NCBI GenBank assembly: GCA_945889325.1
Contig: CAMDBH010000010.1
Span: 1 to 64,000, forward strand
DNA from: Klebsiella pneumoniae
GTDB taxonomy: Bacteria > Myxococcota_A > UBA9042
Length of the DNA stretch: 64,000 bases
Direction: 5' to 3'
Shown: positions 40,304 through 50,591 of the stretch, in pieces
Position numbering within the stretch: position 1 is the first letter of the stretch
Layout: the number at the start of each line of letters is the position of its first letter
Notes under the pieces: model-generated
Told to the model about the DNA's origin: nothing
Databases searched by the model: none
The model's input: only the letters and a program-made list of their open reading frames with translations
Translations under genes and position numbers: made by a program

Positions 40304-42007
40304 CTATTCGGCGAGGGGCGACCAGACCTCAGCTTGCTGATTGTCCAGCGATTTTGCGGCAGCTCGCGCGCTTAGCACTTGAGATTCCAGCGCATTCAAA
40401 AATTCAGCCAGACCTTCGCGCGTCACGGTTGAGGTCATCAGCGCCCGCTGCTGCGCGGCGATTTCGCGGATCGTCGGCGGGTCGGTCACCGCGTCGCTTT
40501 TGTTCAACACGACCAAGCGCGGCTTGTCGGCGATGGCGACGTCGGCGAAAATCTTTTCGAGACTCGCTAGTTGCATTTCAACTTGCGGATGACTAGCGTC
40601 CAACACCAAGACCAGCACGTCCGCAGCGCGGGCTTCTTCAAGCGTCGCTTCAAAAGCGCCCAAAAGCTCCTTGGGCAATTCTCGAATAAAACCAACAGTA
40701 TCTGTCAAGACGAGCGGCGTCCCTCCCGGCAGACGCAGCCGCCTCGAAGTCGGGTCGAGCGTGGCGAACAACAGATTTTCCGTGTAGGCATCGCTCTTTG
40801 CCACGGCGTTGAGCAGAGAAGACTTGCCGACGTTGGTGTAGCCGATCAGCGTGGCGGACGCGATCTCACTCTGCACCCGCACGTGCCGCCGCGTCGCCCG
40901 ACCTTTGGCCAAACGCTTCAGTTCATCTTCCAACCTGTGGACGCGATCGCGGCAGCGGCGCCGATCGATTTCCAGTTTGGTTTCACCCGGTCCCACCCCG
41001 CCGATGCCGCCCGTGAGCCGTGACAGCGCGTTGTCGCGGTCGCCCAGACGAGGTAGCTGGTAGCGAAGCTGCGCCAGTTCCACTTGCAGTTTGCCGTCTT
41101 GCGATCGCGCCCGCCGCGCAAAAATATCCAAGATCAACTGGGTGCGATCGAGCACCTTCATTTCAACCAACTTGCCGATATTCTTGCTCTGACTCGGGGT
41201 CAATTCGCGCGCAAACAGCAACATTGTGGCGTCGCTTTGCATCGCTTTGAGGGAGATTTCCGACAATTTCCCCGCGCCCAAAAGCGTCCGCGCATCGACT
41301 TGTTGCCGCCGTTGAATGACGCGACCGACGATCTCCACCTGGGCGGTCTTGGCCAGTTCTTCCATTTCATCCATGCGATCTTCGGCCTGGGACAGCGGTT
41401 CTGGACCCACGTGAATCAGCAGCGCCGATTCTCGGGCAAAGGCCATACGTGTCAAAGGCTTGGTGCGGCCTAGCTGTTGCTCTAAAGCTCGAATCAGTTC
41501 AGCGCAATCGGTTTGATCTTGGGCCCAGTTTTGCACCGGCAAATGTACAAATGGCTGGACAAAGTGGTGCGGCAAGTCCTGACTATCGGCTGCGATATGG
41601 CCTACATACATCACATCAGGCAAGTCGTTGCGCAAGCCGATCGCGCAGACCAAATCTAGGCCTAAGCGCACGCAGTCATTGGCATCGTCGTCGTTGAGCG
41701 CTTCACCTTTGAGGTGAATGTGCACCAAACGCAGGCCGCGCAAACGCGCAGAGTCACGGCCCCAGCGGCCCAAATCGGGCAACTCAAGCGCGTGATCGTC
41801 GCCGACGAGCACGTGGGTGACATGGCCGTTGCGATCGATCAGCACGCCAACCTGGCGCCGCAGCTTGCCCGCCAGCGCGGCCATGCGCGTCGCCAATGCT
41901 TCTGAAGCAATTTCGCGCGGTTCACTTATGTGATGGTAAAGGCGACCCAGCCCCGCGCGCTCAAGCGCTGAAAGACCGGTGAGGCTGCCGTAAATGCGAT
42001 CAGGCAA
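40304..42007 (-). CDS. hflX: GTPase HflX
   Basis: GVGPGETKLEIDRRRCRDRVHRLEDEL...ASATLIGYTNVGKSSLLNAVAKSDAYTENLLFATLDPTSRRLRLPGGTPLVLTDTVGFIRELPKEL. Confidence 0.95.
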   Translation of the reverse strand: MPDRIYGSLTGLSALERAGLGRLYHHISEPREIASEALATRMAALAGKLRRQVGVLIDRNGHVTHVLVGDDHALELPDLGRWGRDSARLRGLRLVHIHLKGEALNDDDANDCVRLGLDLVCAIGLRNDLPDVMYVGHIAADSQDLPHHFVQPFVHLPVQNWAQDQTDCAELIRALEQQLGRTKPLTRMAFARESALLIHVGPEPLSQAEDRMDEMEELAKTAQVEIVGRVIQRRQQVDARTLLGAGKLSEISLKAMQSDATMLLFARELTPSQSKNIGKLVEMKVLDRTQLILDIFARRARSQDGKLQVELAQLRYQLPRLGDRDNALSRLTGGIGGVGPGETKLEIDRRRCRDRVHRLEDELKRLAKGRATRRHVRVQSEIASATLIGYTNVGKSSLLNAVAKSDAYTENLLFATLDPTSRRLRLPGGTPLVLTDTVGFIRELPKELLGAFEATLEEARAADVLVLVLDASHPQVEMQLASLEKIFADVAIADKPRLVVLNKSDAVTDPPTIREIAAQQRALMTSTVTREGLAEFLNALESQVLSARAAAKSLDNQQAEVWSPLAE

Positions 42008-42058
42008 AGGCGCCTCGTGAAAAAAACGACGGCGCGGCTAAATCGATAGAAAAATTTA

Positions 42059-42856
42059 TCAATTGAGCTTGATAACCGAACCCTTGACGGTCATAGCGCT
42101 GCTCGACTTGATGTCCATGGTCGATCCGGCTTTGGTCTCGGTTGTCGTGCCCGATTCTTGCTTGATGGTCTTGGAGGCCTTGATGACCAAATCTTTGCAA
42201 TCGATCGTGATCGTGTTCTTGGCCTTGATCAACATGTCGCCGGATTTGGTTTCAATTGTGATCTTCTTGCCTTTGGTGTCGATCAGGATGTAATTTTCCT
42301 GCTTGTGATCATAAATCTCAATCTGATCAACGCTGCCCGTTTGGTCAAGGCAAATCCAGTGGCCGTCGCGCTGCTTCGGATCTTTTTCGGTATCGGTCGG
42401 CTTGACCAAATTCTGAATAATAATCCGATCGCGTTTGCCCGCCTCGTCGACGAACTGCAGCATGTGGCCATTGCGCGACCGAATATCGCGGAAATTGTTC
42501 TTGCCGCTTTGGCTGTCGTTGTTGTGCGTCGGCAGATCCACGCCGTTCCAAAGCGATCCGATGATAAACGGTCGCCGCACATCGCCGTGTTCAAAGGCGA
42601 TTAGCACCTCATCGTCGACTTCAGGCAGCCAAAACGACCCGCGCTGCTTGCCGCCCATGAAATTGGTAATCCGGCACCAGTTGGAGCGAAAGTCCTCGTC
42701 ATCCTTGGCATCAGTGTACTTGGCGTCGGATTCCATGGCCCATGGATACTTGACCTTGACGCGGTAGTGCTTGTCGGGATCTTTGTTGTCGACCACGATG
42801 CCGACAACCACGCCCATGACCTTGAAAGGTTCACGTTTTACTCGTTCCATCAACAT
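42059..42856 (-). CDS. VgrG / gp5 / baseplate assembly protein V-like spike (OB fold plus short beta-helix), no gp27-like N-terminus
   Basis: GVVVGIVVDNKDPDKHYRVKVKYPWA...NWCRITNFMGGKQRGSFWLPEVDDEVLIAFEHGDVRRPFIIGSLWNG; tail KGKKITIETKSGDMLIKAKNTITIDCKDLVIKASKTI.... Confidence 0.85.
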   Translation of the reverse strand: MLMERVKREPFKVMGVVVGIVVDNKDPDKHYRVKVKYPWAMESDAKYTDAKDDEDFRSNWCRITNFMGGKQRGSFWLPEVDDEVLIAFEHGDVRRPFIIGSLWNGVDLPTHNNDSQSGKNNFRDIRSRNGHMLQFVDEAGKRDRIIIQNLVKPTDTEKDPKQRDGHWICLDQTGSVDQIEIYDHKQENYILIDTKGKKITIETKSGDMLIKAKNTITIDCKDLVIKASKTIKQESGTTTETKAGSTMDIKSSSAMTVKGSVIKLN

Positions 42857-43215
42857 GCTGGCCTCGCTCCGTGGGTGTGCTTGCGTCGGCGTAGCTGCCG
42901 CCGCGGCCAAATCGTCTCGGCTGCAATCGTCGCTCTTCGCGAGCGAAATTGACCCTTCTGCGCGCCGCCCATTGTGGCGCAATCAACCCCGTCGAGCCTA
43001 GCCACAACGCGCGCAGCCTGCAACGCGCCGTTGCGCGCCGGAGCCAAAACTGGGGCTTTGTGGCCCCATCGCAGATAGCGGTGCAGCTGTGGCGGATTGC
43101 GGGCGTGTCTTGACGTTCCGCTGTCTCTTGGTTATTTGGCACGCGGCGCACTGTGCGCGTTTTTTCGCCCCGCGCCCCGCCGCGCGAGTTTATTGGCGTT
43201 TTTCCCGGAGTCGCC

Positions 43216-43599
43216 ATGTTGCCCAGCCAATTCGGCTACATCTCAATTTTGGTCGTGGTTGCCGTGGTCTTGGGCATGGGTCTGACGATCCTTTTGCTCA
43301 ACCATTTCATCGGTCCGCGCCGCGTCAACGCCGTCAAATCGGCCGCGTTTGAGTGCGGCTCCGATCCGATCGGTTCGGCGCGGCAGCGCTTTAGCGTCAA
43401 GTACTACTTGATCGCGATATTTTTCATTGTTTTCGATATCGAATCGGTGTTTATGTACCCGTGGTCGACTTTATTTCGCGAGATGATCATTGAACCCGGA
43501 GTCGGCTGGGCCACATTCACGGAAATGTTTGTCTTTGTTGGGATTCTCGCTGCTGGTCTGGCCTACGTTTGGCGTCGCGGCGCGTTGGATTGGGACTGA
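43216..43599 (+). CDS. nuoA: NADH-quinone oxidoreductase subunit A
   Basis: AAFECGSDPIGSARQRFSVKYYLIAIFFIVFDIESVFMYPW. Confidence 0.95.
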   Translation: MLPSQFGYISILVVVAVVLGMGLTILLLNHFIGPRRVNAVKSAAFECGSDPIGSARQRFSVKYYLIAIFFIVFDIESVFMYPWSTLFREMIIEPGVGWATFTEMFVFVGILAAGLAYVWRRGALDWD

Positions 43600-43661
43600 T
43601 TTCACGCGGTCTGTGTGCCACAAAGTTCCTGAAACCAAAGTGAAGTTGGAGTAACCTGCCC

Positions 43662-44252
43662 ATGCAAGCAGCCGCAAATCATGCCCAAGCCGACGATTTG
43701 ATCACACAGGTACGCGCGCAATTTCCTTTCGCGATCATCGGCAGCCATTGCGTCGGCGGCGATCAGACAATCGTGTTGAATCGCGAGCACTTGCTTGCGG
43801 TCATGCAATACCTGCGCGACCATGCGGCGATGGCTTTTGAACAGTTGGTGGACGTGACTGCCACTGATTTCGCAGACTTTGATGCCGAGCTGCGCCACTT
43901 CGTTTCGCCGCTGGATGACGGTCGGTCCGCGCAATTGCCGCGCTTTGAAGTGGTCTACCACTTGCTTTCGCTTTCGCGCGCGCAACGGCTGCGCGTGAAA
44001 GTACCGTTGGCGGAAGGCGATTTGCATCTACCCAGCCTGTGCGGCCTTTGGATCGCGGCCAATTGGGGCGAGCGCGAAGCGTGGGACATGTACGGCGTCA
44101 AATTTGACAACCATCCGGATTTACGTCGTATTTTGATGTACGAACAATTCGAAGGCCACCCGTTGCGCAAAGACTATCCGTTGCGCGGCTACCAGCCCTT
44201 GGTGCCGATGCCGGATTTGGAAGACTACAAAGACAACGAAAATTATCGATAA
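43662..44252 (+). CDS. nuoC: NADH-quinone oxidoreductase subunit C
   Basis: FEQLVDVTATDF...LWIAANWGEREAWDMYGVKFDNHPDLRRILMYEQFEGHPLRKDYPLRGYQ. Confidence 0.95.
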   Translation: MQAAANHAQADDLITQVRAQFPFAIIGSHCVGGDQTIVLNREHLLAVMQYLRDHAAMAFEQLVDVTATDFADFDAELRHFVSPLDDGRSAQLPRFEVVYHLLSLSRAQRLRVKVPLAEGDLHLPSLCGLWIAANWGEREAWDMYGVKFDNHPDLRRILMYEQFEGHPLRKDYPLRGYQPLVPMPDLEDYKDNENYR

Positions 44253-44279
44253 ACCGCTGATTATTTTAGGAAATCTGAC

Positions 44280-45497
44280 ATGACGCTTGCTGAGCAGAGC
44301 ACCTTGACGCCCAAGACCGATAGCGACCGTATTGGCGATCACATGATCATCAACATGGGGCCGTCGCATCCGGCGACCCACGGTACCGTCAAGTTCGTGC
44401 TGACGCTAGACGGTGAAACTGTTCACGATATGGACATCGTCATCGGCTATTTGCACCGCGGCTTTGAGAAAATGTCCGAAATGGGCACCTGGCAACAGGT
44501 TTTGCCGTACACCGATCGCCTGAATTACGTCAGCCCAATGTGCAACAATGTCGGCTATGTAGGCGCGATCGAAAAGCTTTGGGGCGTGGAAATCACGCCG
44601 CGCTGCAGCTACATCCGGATGCTGATAAGTGAACTAAGTCGCGTCACGGACCACCTGACGTCCATCGCAGCGGGTGCGCTTGAACTCGGCGGATTCGCTC
44701 CGTTTCTCTTTGGCATTCAAGCGCGGGAGACTTTGTACCCGCTGGTGGAGGAGCTCACAGGTGCGCGTTTGACCACGAGTTACACCCGCATTGGCGGTTT
44801 GGCCAAAGATTTGCCCGAAGATTACGAACACCATCTTGTGACAGCGATGGATAAAGTCTTGGTCCTTATGGACAAAATGGACAAACTGCTGACCAAGAAC
44901 CGCATCTTTTACGATCGCATGATCGGCACCGGCGTGCTTTCTAAGGAAGACGCGATTTCATCGGGCTGCGCGGGCGTCATGCTGCGGTCGACCGGCGTGA
45001 ACTGGGATTTGCGCAAGAATGAACCGTACTTGCATTACAATGAACTGGATTTCGACGCGGTCATCGGCCACATGGGCGACAATTACGATCGCTATCTGGT
45101 GCGTTTTGAAGAAATCCATCAGTCCAACAAGATGATGCGCCAGATGTTCAAGCAAATGCCGGGGGGGCCGGTCAACGTCGACGACTGGAAAGTATCGATG
45201 CCACCCAAGCATGCAGTATACAACAGCATTGAGGGCATGATTGCGCACTTCAAGTTGGTCACCGACGGCCATCAAGTGCCGCCCGGTGAAGCGTACTACG
45301 CAGTCGAAGGCGGCAACGGGGAAGTCGGTTTCTACATTGTTTCGCAGGGCAACGGTCGGCCCTACAAAGTCCACGTGCGGGCGCCGTGCTTTTACGCCAT
45401 GGGCATTTTGAAAAAACTGGTGGTCGGCCACATGTTGGCCGACATCGTGCCGACTTTTGACACGCTCAACATGATCGGCGGCGAAATCGATCGTTGA
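44280..45497 (+). CDS. nuoD: NADH-quinone oxidoreductase subunit D
   Basis: MIINMGPSHPATHGTVKFVLTLDGETVHDMDIVIGYLHRGFEKM...FDTLNMIGGEIDR. Confidence 0.97.
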   Translation: MTLAEQSTLTPKTDSDRIGDHMIINMGPSHPATHGTVKFVLTLDGETVHDMDIVIGYLHRGFEKMSEMGTWQQVLPYTDRLNYVSPMCNNVGYVGAIEKLWGVEITPRCSYIRMLISELSRVTDHLTSIAAGALELGGFAPFLFGIQARETLYPLVEELTGARLTTSYTRIGGLAKDLPEDYEHHLVTAMDKVLVLMDKMDKLLTKNRIFYDRMIGTGVLSKEDAISSGCAGVMLRSTGVNWDLRKNEPYLHYNELDFDAVIGHMGDNYDRYLVRFEEIHQSNKMMRQMFKQMPGGPVNVDDWKVSMPPKHAVYNSIEGMIAHFKLVTDGHQVPPGEAYYAVEGGNGEVGFYIVSQGNGRPYKVHVRAPCFYAMGILKKLVVGHMLADIVPTFDTLNMIGGEIDR

Positions 45498-45558
45498 TAA
45501 AAATTTCCCAAAGACACGCGTAAATTTACGGGCTTGCGATACAAAAAAAAGGTGCAGG

Positions 45559-47253
45559 ATGGCCAAGGTCACAATTGACGGACACGAGATTGAAGTCGCC
45601 AACGGCACCACCGTTTTGCGAGCTGCCAAACAAGTAGGCGTCGATATTCCAGTTTTTTGCTATCACCCCGGCATGAGCATTCCCGCAAACTGTCGGATGT
45701 GCTTGGTCGAGATCGAAAAATCGCCCAAACCGCTGCCGGCTTGTTACACAGAAGTCATGGACGGCATGGTGGTGCGCACGCTGAGTGAAAAAACCCAAGC
45801 GACACAGAAGGCTGTGCTTGAATTTATTTTGCTCAACCATCCGGTGGACTGCCCGATCTGCGATCAGGCCGGCGAGTGCGTGCTGCAGGAGCATTACGCG
45901 ACGTACAGCGCCAAGCCTTCGCGGCTATTTAGCGCTAAAGTGGGCAAACCAAAGGCGAAGCCGCTGGGGCCGACTGTCATGCTCGATGCGGAGCGCTGCA
46001 TCGTGTGCACGCGCTGCGTGCGATTCACGGAGGAAGTCAGCAAATCGTTTGATCTAGCTGTTGAAGCCCGCGGCGAAAACGCCGAAATCACCACGCCGCC
46101 CGGCATGGAGTTGAACAACCCGTACTCGCTCAACGTCGTGGATATTTGCCCAGTCGGCGCGCTGACTTCGCGTGAATTTCGCTTCCGCCGCCGCGTGTGG
46201 TTTATGGACATGCGCGACAGCGTCTGCACCGGATGTGCGCGCGGCTGCAGCGTGCGGGTCGACAGTTACAGCAACAAAGTTGAACGCTTGGTGCCGCGCT
46301 ACAACCCCGATGTCAACAAATACTGGATGTGCGACGACGGCCGCGACACTTTGAACAGCCGGCGCGATCGCGCCTTGACGCTGGGCCGCATTCCGGGCCC
46401 CAACGACAGCGCGAGAGAAGCGAATGCTATCGATGGCTTGCGTGTCATCGGCGGTTGGTTGCAGACCCTGCGCGGCGACAACGGCGGCAGTGTCGCAGCC
46501 GGCAGCGTCGGCATCGGCCTTTCCGCGTCGCTGAGCAATGAGGACATTTATGCTTGGGCGCGGCTGGCCAAGATTATGAATGCAAAGGTTTATCTGCTCA
46601 AGCGCGCGTCTTGGCCAAGCGACGTCATTTTGCGCATGGACGATCGCGACTGCAACGACACAGGGGCACGGGCGATCTTGACGGCACTCACGCCCGACTT
46701 TGGCGACGTCAAGGCGCTGGTCAAGGATTGCGCGTCGCTGGCGGCGTTGCTGGTCTTGGATAATGAAATTGCTACGAATGACGCGCTCTTGGAGGCAATT
46801 GCTGCGGTAGAAAAGTCGGCCGTGTTGACTGATCTGGCGGGTCCGCTCGCCGACGCGGCTGCCGTCGTGGTGCCGCTGCAGCAGTTGCACCAACGCGAGG
46901 GTACAATCGTCAACGGTGTCAATTGGGTGCAACGCCTCGGCGCGCCGCTCAAGCCTGCCGTGACCACCGTCGCGCCGCACGTCGCTGCAGCGATGCTCGC
47001 GCACAGCGCCTCGGAAGTCGACTTGGATTTTACAGAAAAAACCCGCCCTTCTGAGTTGTTTGAGCGCATGGCTGGCGCTGTCACGGCGTTTGCCCACTTG
47101 AATTATGCGGAACTGGGCGGCCACGGCCGCGCCTTGACCTTTGGCGGCGATTTGGCGCCCGCGCGCGCCCACGTCAACGGCACGGCGGCTTGGGAACCGG
47201 ACCCGGTTTCACCGACGGCGCCGCGGCATTTCCAACTGCGCAGAGGCGCCTAA
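45559..47253 (+). CDS. nuoG: NADH-quinone oxidoreductase subunit G
   Basis: 2Fe-2S domain VFCYHPGMSIPANCRMCLVEIEKSPKPLPAC; CPICDQAGECVLQEH; CIVCTRCVRF; CTGCARGCSVRV. Confidence 0.95.
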   Translation: MAKVTIDGHEIEVANGTTVLRAAKQVGVDIPVFCYHPGMSIPANCRMCLVEIEKSPKPLPACYTEVMDGMVVRTLSEKTQATQKAVLEFILLNHPVDCPICDQAGECVLQEHYATYSAKPSRLFSAKVGKPKAKPLGPTVMLDAERCIVCTRCVRFTEEVSKSFDLAVEARGENAEITTPPGMELNNPYSLNVVDICPVGALTSREFRFRRRVWFMDMRDSVCTGCARGCSVRVDSYSNKVERLVPRYNPDVNKYWMCDDGRDTLNSRRDRALTLGRIPGPNDSAREANAIDGLRVIGGWLQTLRGDNGGSVAAGSVGIGLSASLSNEDIYAWARLAKIMNAKVYLLKRASWPSDVILRMDDRDCNDTGARAILTALTPDFGDVKALVKDCASLAALLVLDNEIATNDALLEAIAAVEKSAVLTDLAGPLADAAAVVVPLQQLHQREGTIVNGVNWVQRLGAPLKPAVTTVAPHVAAAMLAHSASEVDLDFTEKTRPSELFERMAGAVTAFAHLNYAELGGHGRALTFGGDLAPARAHVNGTAAWEPDPVSPTAPRHFQLRRGA

Positions 47254-47289
47254 GAATCTACAACGGCGCACCACGCCAAGAGAATCGCA

Positions 47290-48345
47290 ATGCATTTAGT
47301 CAACGATCCTGTTGTGAATCTCATCTTAATGACACTGATCAAGCTCATTGGCTTCGTCTTTGTTTTTGTGATGGGCGTGGCCACCGTGCTGACCTGGCTG
47401 GAGCGCAAGTATTCGGCTTTAATGCAAAATCGCATCGGACCCAACCGCGCCAATGTGGGCAACATTCGCATCGGCGGGCTGTTTCACATGATCGCCGACC
47501 CGATCAAGATGCTGACCAAGGAGGATTTTATCCCCGACACGCCCAATCCGATGCTCTTTCGTTTTGCGCCGATTATCGCGTTTGTACCGGCACTTGTGGT
47601 TTTCAGCGTGATTCCGTTTGGTCCAGGCGACAATTTCCAAGTCAGCAATACGGAATTGGGCATTTTGTTCATTTTTGCGATTTCCAGTTTGAATGTCTAT
47701 GGTTCGGTTATCGGTGCTTGGGCAAGCAACAACAAGTGGTCGTTGATGGGCGGCCTGCGCATTTCTGCGCAAATGATCAGTTATGAGGTCGCTATCGGCC
47801 TGTCTTTGTGCGGCATTTTCATGATCTACGGCTCGGTAGACTTGGCTGAAATTGTCGTCAAGCAGGGAGAACTGCTGATGGGCGGTCTGCCAGCGTGGGG
47901 TATCTTCACGCAGCCGTTGGCTTTTTTGCTCTATTTGACTTGCGCCATCGCGGAAAATAAACGCGCACCGTTTGACGTAGCCGAGGCTGAGTCGGAACTA
48001 ACTGCCGGTTATTGGACAGAATATAGCGCCATGGGCTGGGCGCTTTTGGCGCTGGTGGAATTCGTTGAAGTCGTGCTGATCGGCTGCGTCGGTGCGACGT
48101 TGTTCTTAGGCGGCTGGCAAATTCCGGGCGTGCACGGCGATACGCCCTTGCTTATTTGCTTGCAAATCGCAGCCTTCCTGGCCAAAGCCGTGTTCTTGGT
48201 CATCGCGCAAATGACGATCCGTTGGACGCTGCCGCGATTCCGCTACGATCAGGTCATGCGTCTGGGTTGGCGGATTTTGCTGCCGACGGCCTTAGTGAAC
48301 TTGGTGGTCACGGGTATCGTTCTGACCTGGCTTGATCGCCGATAA
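47290..48345 (+). CDS. nuoH: NADH-quinone oxidoreductase subunit H
   Basis: WLERKYSALMQNRIGPNRANVGNIRIGGLFHMIADPIKMLTKEDFIPDTPN; PFDVAEAESELTAGYWTEYS. Confidence 0.96.
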   Translation: MHLVNDPVVNLILMTLIKLIGFVFVFVMGVATVLTWLERKYSALMQNRIGPNRANVGNIRIGGLFHMIADPIKMLTKEDFIPDTPNPMLFRFAPIIAFVPALVVFSVIPFGPGDNFQVSNTELGILFIFAISSLNVYGSVIGAWASNNKWSLMGGLRISAQMISYEVAIGLSLCGIFMIYGSVDLAEIVVKQGELLMGGLPAWGIFTQPLAFLLYLTCAIAENKRAPFDVAEAESELTAGYWTEYSAMGWALLALVEFVEVVLIGCVGATLFLGGWQIPGVHGDTPLLICLQIAAFLAKAVFLVIAQMTIRWTLPRFRYDQVMRLGWRILLPTALVNLVVTGIVLTWLDRR

Positions 48346-48391
48346 GCGCAGAGAATTCCAACAGAAAAATCAGTGAATTGCGGAGAAGAAG

Positions 48392-48952
48392 ATGGCCAAA
48401 CTAGTCGATCGCATTGAGCCCAACGCGGTCATGCAGAGTTACATTATTGAAGCGATGAAGGGTGTTGCGCTCACGACGCGGCAGTTCACGCGCAATCTTT
48501 TTGGCCGCAAAGACGTCGTAACCGTGTCGTATCCGGACGTAAAAAAGCCGTACCCGGCGCGGTTTCGCGGCAAACACCGCTTGATGCGTCGCGACGACGG
48601 CCAGGTGCGCTGCGTGGCCTGCATGTTGTGCGCAACTGCCTGTCCAGCCAACTGCATCACGATTGTCGCCGCTGAACATGACGACAGGAATATTGAAAAA
48701 TTTCCCAGCAGTTTCGACATCGATCTGCTCAAGTGCATTTACTGCGGCTTTTGTGAAGAAGCTTGCCCTTGCGACGCGATCCGCATGGACACCGGCATTC
48801 ACACGATTCCGAGCATGGCCCGCCGCGATCAAAAAGCCGGGGTCATCAACCTTTTGTCCTTGGGCGCGCCGTCGATTGCGACACAAGGCGGCGAGTTCAA
48901 AGCTGAATCGCACGAAGGCTCAGCACACGGGCAGGGCGGCGGCCACCGCTGA
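48392..48952 (+). CDS. nuoI: NADH-quinone oxidoreductase subunit I
   Basis: RCVACMLCATACPANCITI and CIYCGFCEEACPCDAIRM (2x4Fe-4S). Confidence 0.95.
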   Translation: MAKLVDRIEPNAVMQSYIIEAMKGVALTTRQFTRNLFGRKDVVTVSYPDVKKPYPARFRGKHRLMRRDDGQVRCVACMLCATACPANCITIVAAEHDDRNIEKFPSSFDIDLLKCIYCGFCEEACPCDAIRMDTGIHTIPSMARRDQKAGVINLLSLGAPSIATQGGEFKAESHEGSAHGQGGGHR

Positions 48953-49040
48953 TCTGCGTCAGCGTACCTTGCACAACCGCCGAAATACGTTAGTTTGATC
49001 GCACGTGCCGCGCAGCGCGCAGCCTAACGGCGAGGACCGC

Positions 49041-49679
49041 ATGGTGTTTGGCGAGAAAAAAGACCGAGAGCCGAATCAGCAAGAAGAATCTGGATTCATT
49101 CCCGATTTGGTACGGCGGGCGGTGGAACGCAGTGTGCAGGCGTTGCTCAACACCGATGAAGGCGCCAAAAATTTTGTTGGCGCGCTGATGCCGCGTGAGC
49201 TTGTGCACACCGTCATGCAGCAGATCGATGGCGCAAAAACCGACGCGGTCAACATGGTTGGCCGAGAAATGCAGGCGTTTTTGCAAAGCCTCAATGTCGG
49301 CGATGAACTGAAGAAGATTTTGACCAGCGTCAGTTTTGAAATCGCCACGACCGTGCGTTTTGTGCCAAACGAAGACGGCACGCTGAGTTCGGATGTGAAA
49401 ACGAGCGCGCGGCCCGTGGTCAACGAAGCGAGAGGCAAAGGCAAAAAGACCAAGGCGGCGCCGCGCAAGCCGCGAAAAGCACCCGCAAAATCCGCGGCGA
49501 AGGCGCAAGCGCCCCACGGCGCGAGCACTGCGCAACGCGTGCGCAACGCGGCCACCGGCACGCGCAAAACCATGCAGCGCATGGTCGGCGGCATGGTCGA
49601 TGCGATTGGTGAGCGCGCTTCAGAACTCGGCGGAAGTGTTGCGGATATGGCAGCGGGTGGTGACGACGATGAGATGTAG
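49041..49679 (+). CDS. hypothetical protein with basic Lys/Ala/Pro-rich linker
   Basis: MVFGEKKDREPNQQEESGFIPDLVRRAVERSVQALLNTDEGAKNFVGAL...GKGKKTKAAPRKPRKAPAKSAAKAQ. Confidence 0.65.
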   Translation: MVFGEKKDREPNQQEESGFIPDLVRRAVERSVQALLNTDEGAKNFVGALMPRELVHTVMQQIDGAKTDAVNMVGREMQAFLQSLNVGDELKKILTSVSFEIATTVRFVPNEDGTLSSDVKTSARPVVNEARGKGKKTKAAPRKPRKAPAKSAAKAQAPHGASTAQRVRNAATGTRKTMQRMVGGMVDAIGERASELGGSVADMAAGGDDDEM

Positions 49680-50571
49680 CCCGCTGTTTTGTTTGGGGCT
49701 TGCCGTCGCCGCATTCGACCTCGCCGGTTGCGGCGCGACGGTTGCGGCCGGTGCGTCCGGAGGCAAAGACAGCGGCTGCGGTTCAGATACCGCTGCCGTT
49801 TGCGATGTGCTGTCTTACTCAGATGCCTTGACCGACGCCTCAGAACCAGCGGATACTTGTAGCAATTGTGATGTTGGTGCCGAAGTGTCCGCCGATTCGG
49901 CCGCAAAGGACGCTGCCGTTCAAGGTGATGTCGGATGCGCTGCCGATATTTGCGCGTCCAAGGACTTCGCCGTGAGCGACACCGAGCCCGATACGCTCGA
50001 CGCCTTCGACTACGACTTTGGGGGAGTCGATTCCTCCAAAGTTGATGCACCTACACAGGATATTGCAGGTGACGCAGAGCCGGCCGATGTCAAGGCGAAG
50101 GATTCGACAGCGGCGGAAGTCGTGACGTGGCCAGACGGCAAGTGCGCTGCAGAACAAGACTGCAAAAATGCCCAAATGTGCTTCGCGCCTGGGGAAAGCA
50201 TGGGCTGCGGCATGTGTTTCAACGTGCCCGATCCGTGTCAAAGCGATGCCGCGTGCGGCAAAGGTCAAATTTGTCAGCCGACGCCTTGCGCTTGCGGCGG
50301 CGAATCGAGTTGCCAAGCGGGTTGCGCGCTGCCAAGCGATTGTAAAGAAGGGACATTTTGCGCACCCGACGGCAATTGCGTGGCCGACGTTTGCAAAATC
50401 GTCGATCCGCCGGGCAAAGATCCCAGTTGCAAGCCCAACTTTGTGTGCCTAAACGCCGCCAACCCGCACTGTCAACGCAAAACCTGTGCAACATCAGCCG
50501 ACTGCCAAGGCGCTTGTGTCAAGGGCCTGTGCTACAGCGAACCCGGCTTCTGTAGCTATCCGCCCCCCTAA
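49669..50571 (+). CDS. Asp-rich, Cys-rich lipoprotein
   Basis: MRCSPLFCLGLAVAAFDLAGCGATVAAG lipobox; Cys-rich C-terminal half. Start overlaps the end of the preceding gene. Confidence 0.8.
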   Translation: MRCSPLFCLGLAVAAFDLAGCGATVAAGASGGKDSGCGSDTAAVCDVLSYSDALTDASEPADTCSNCDVGAEVSADSAAKDAAVQGDVGCAADICASKDFAVSDTEPDTLDAFDYDFGGVDSSKVDAPTQDIAGDAEPADVKAKDSTAAEVVTWPDGKCAAEQDCKNAQMCFAPGESMGCGMCFNVPDPCQSDAACGKGQICQPTPCACGGESSCQAGCALPSDCKEGTFCAPDGNCVADVCKIVDPPGKDPSCKPNFVCLNAANPHCQRKTCATSADCQGACVKGLCYSEPGFCSYPPP

Positions 50572-50591
50572 CCACCCAAATATCGCTGAAT

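Noticed and set aside
46054-47172. 372-aa minus-strand ORF
   Set aside because: Antisense to nuoG, whose Fe-S motifs are unambiguous.
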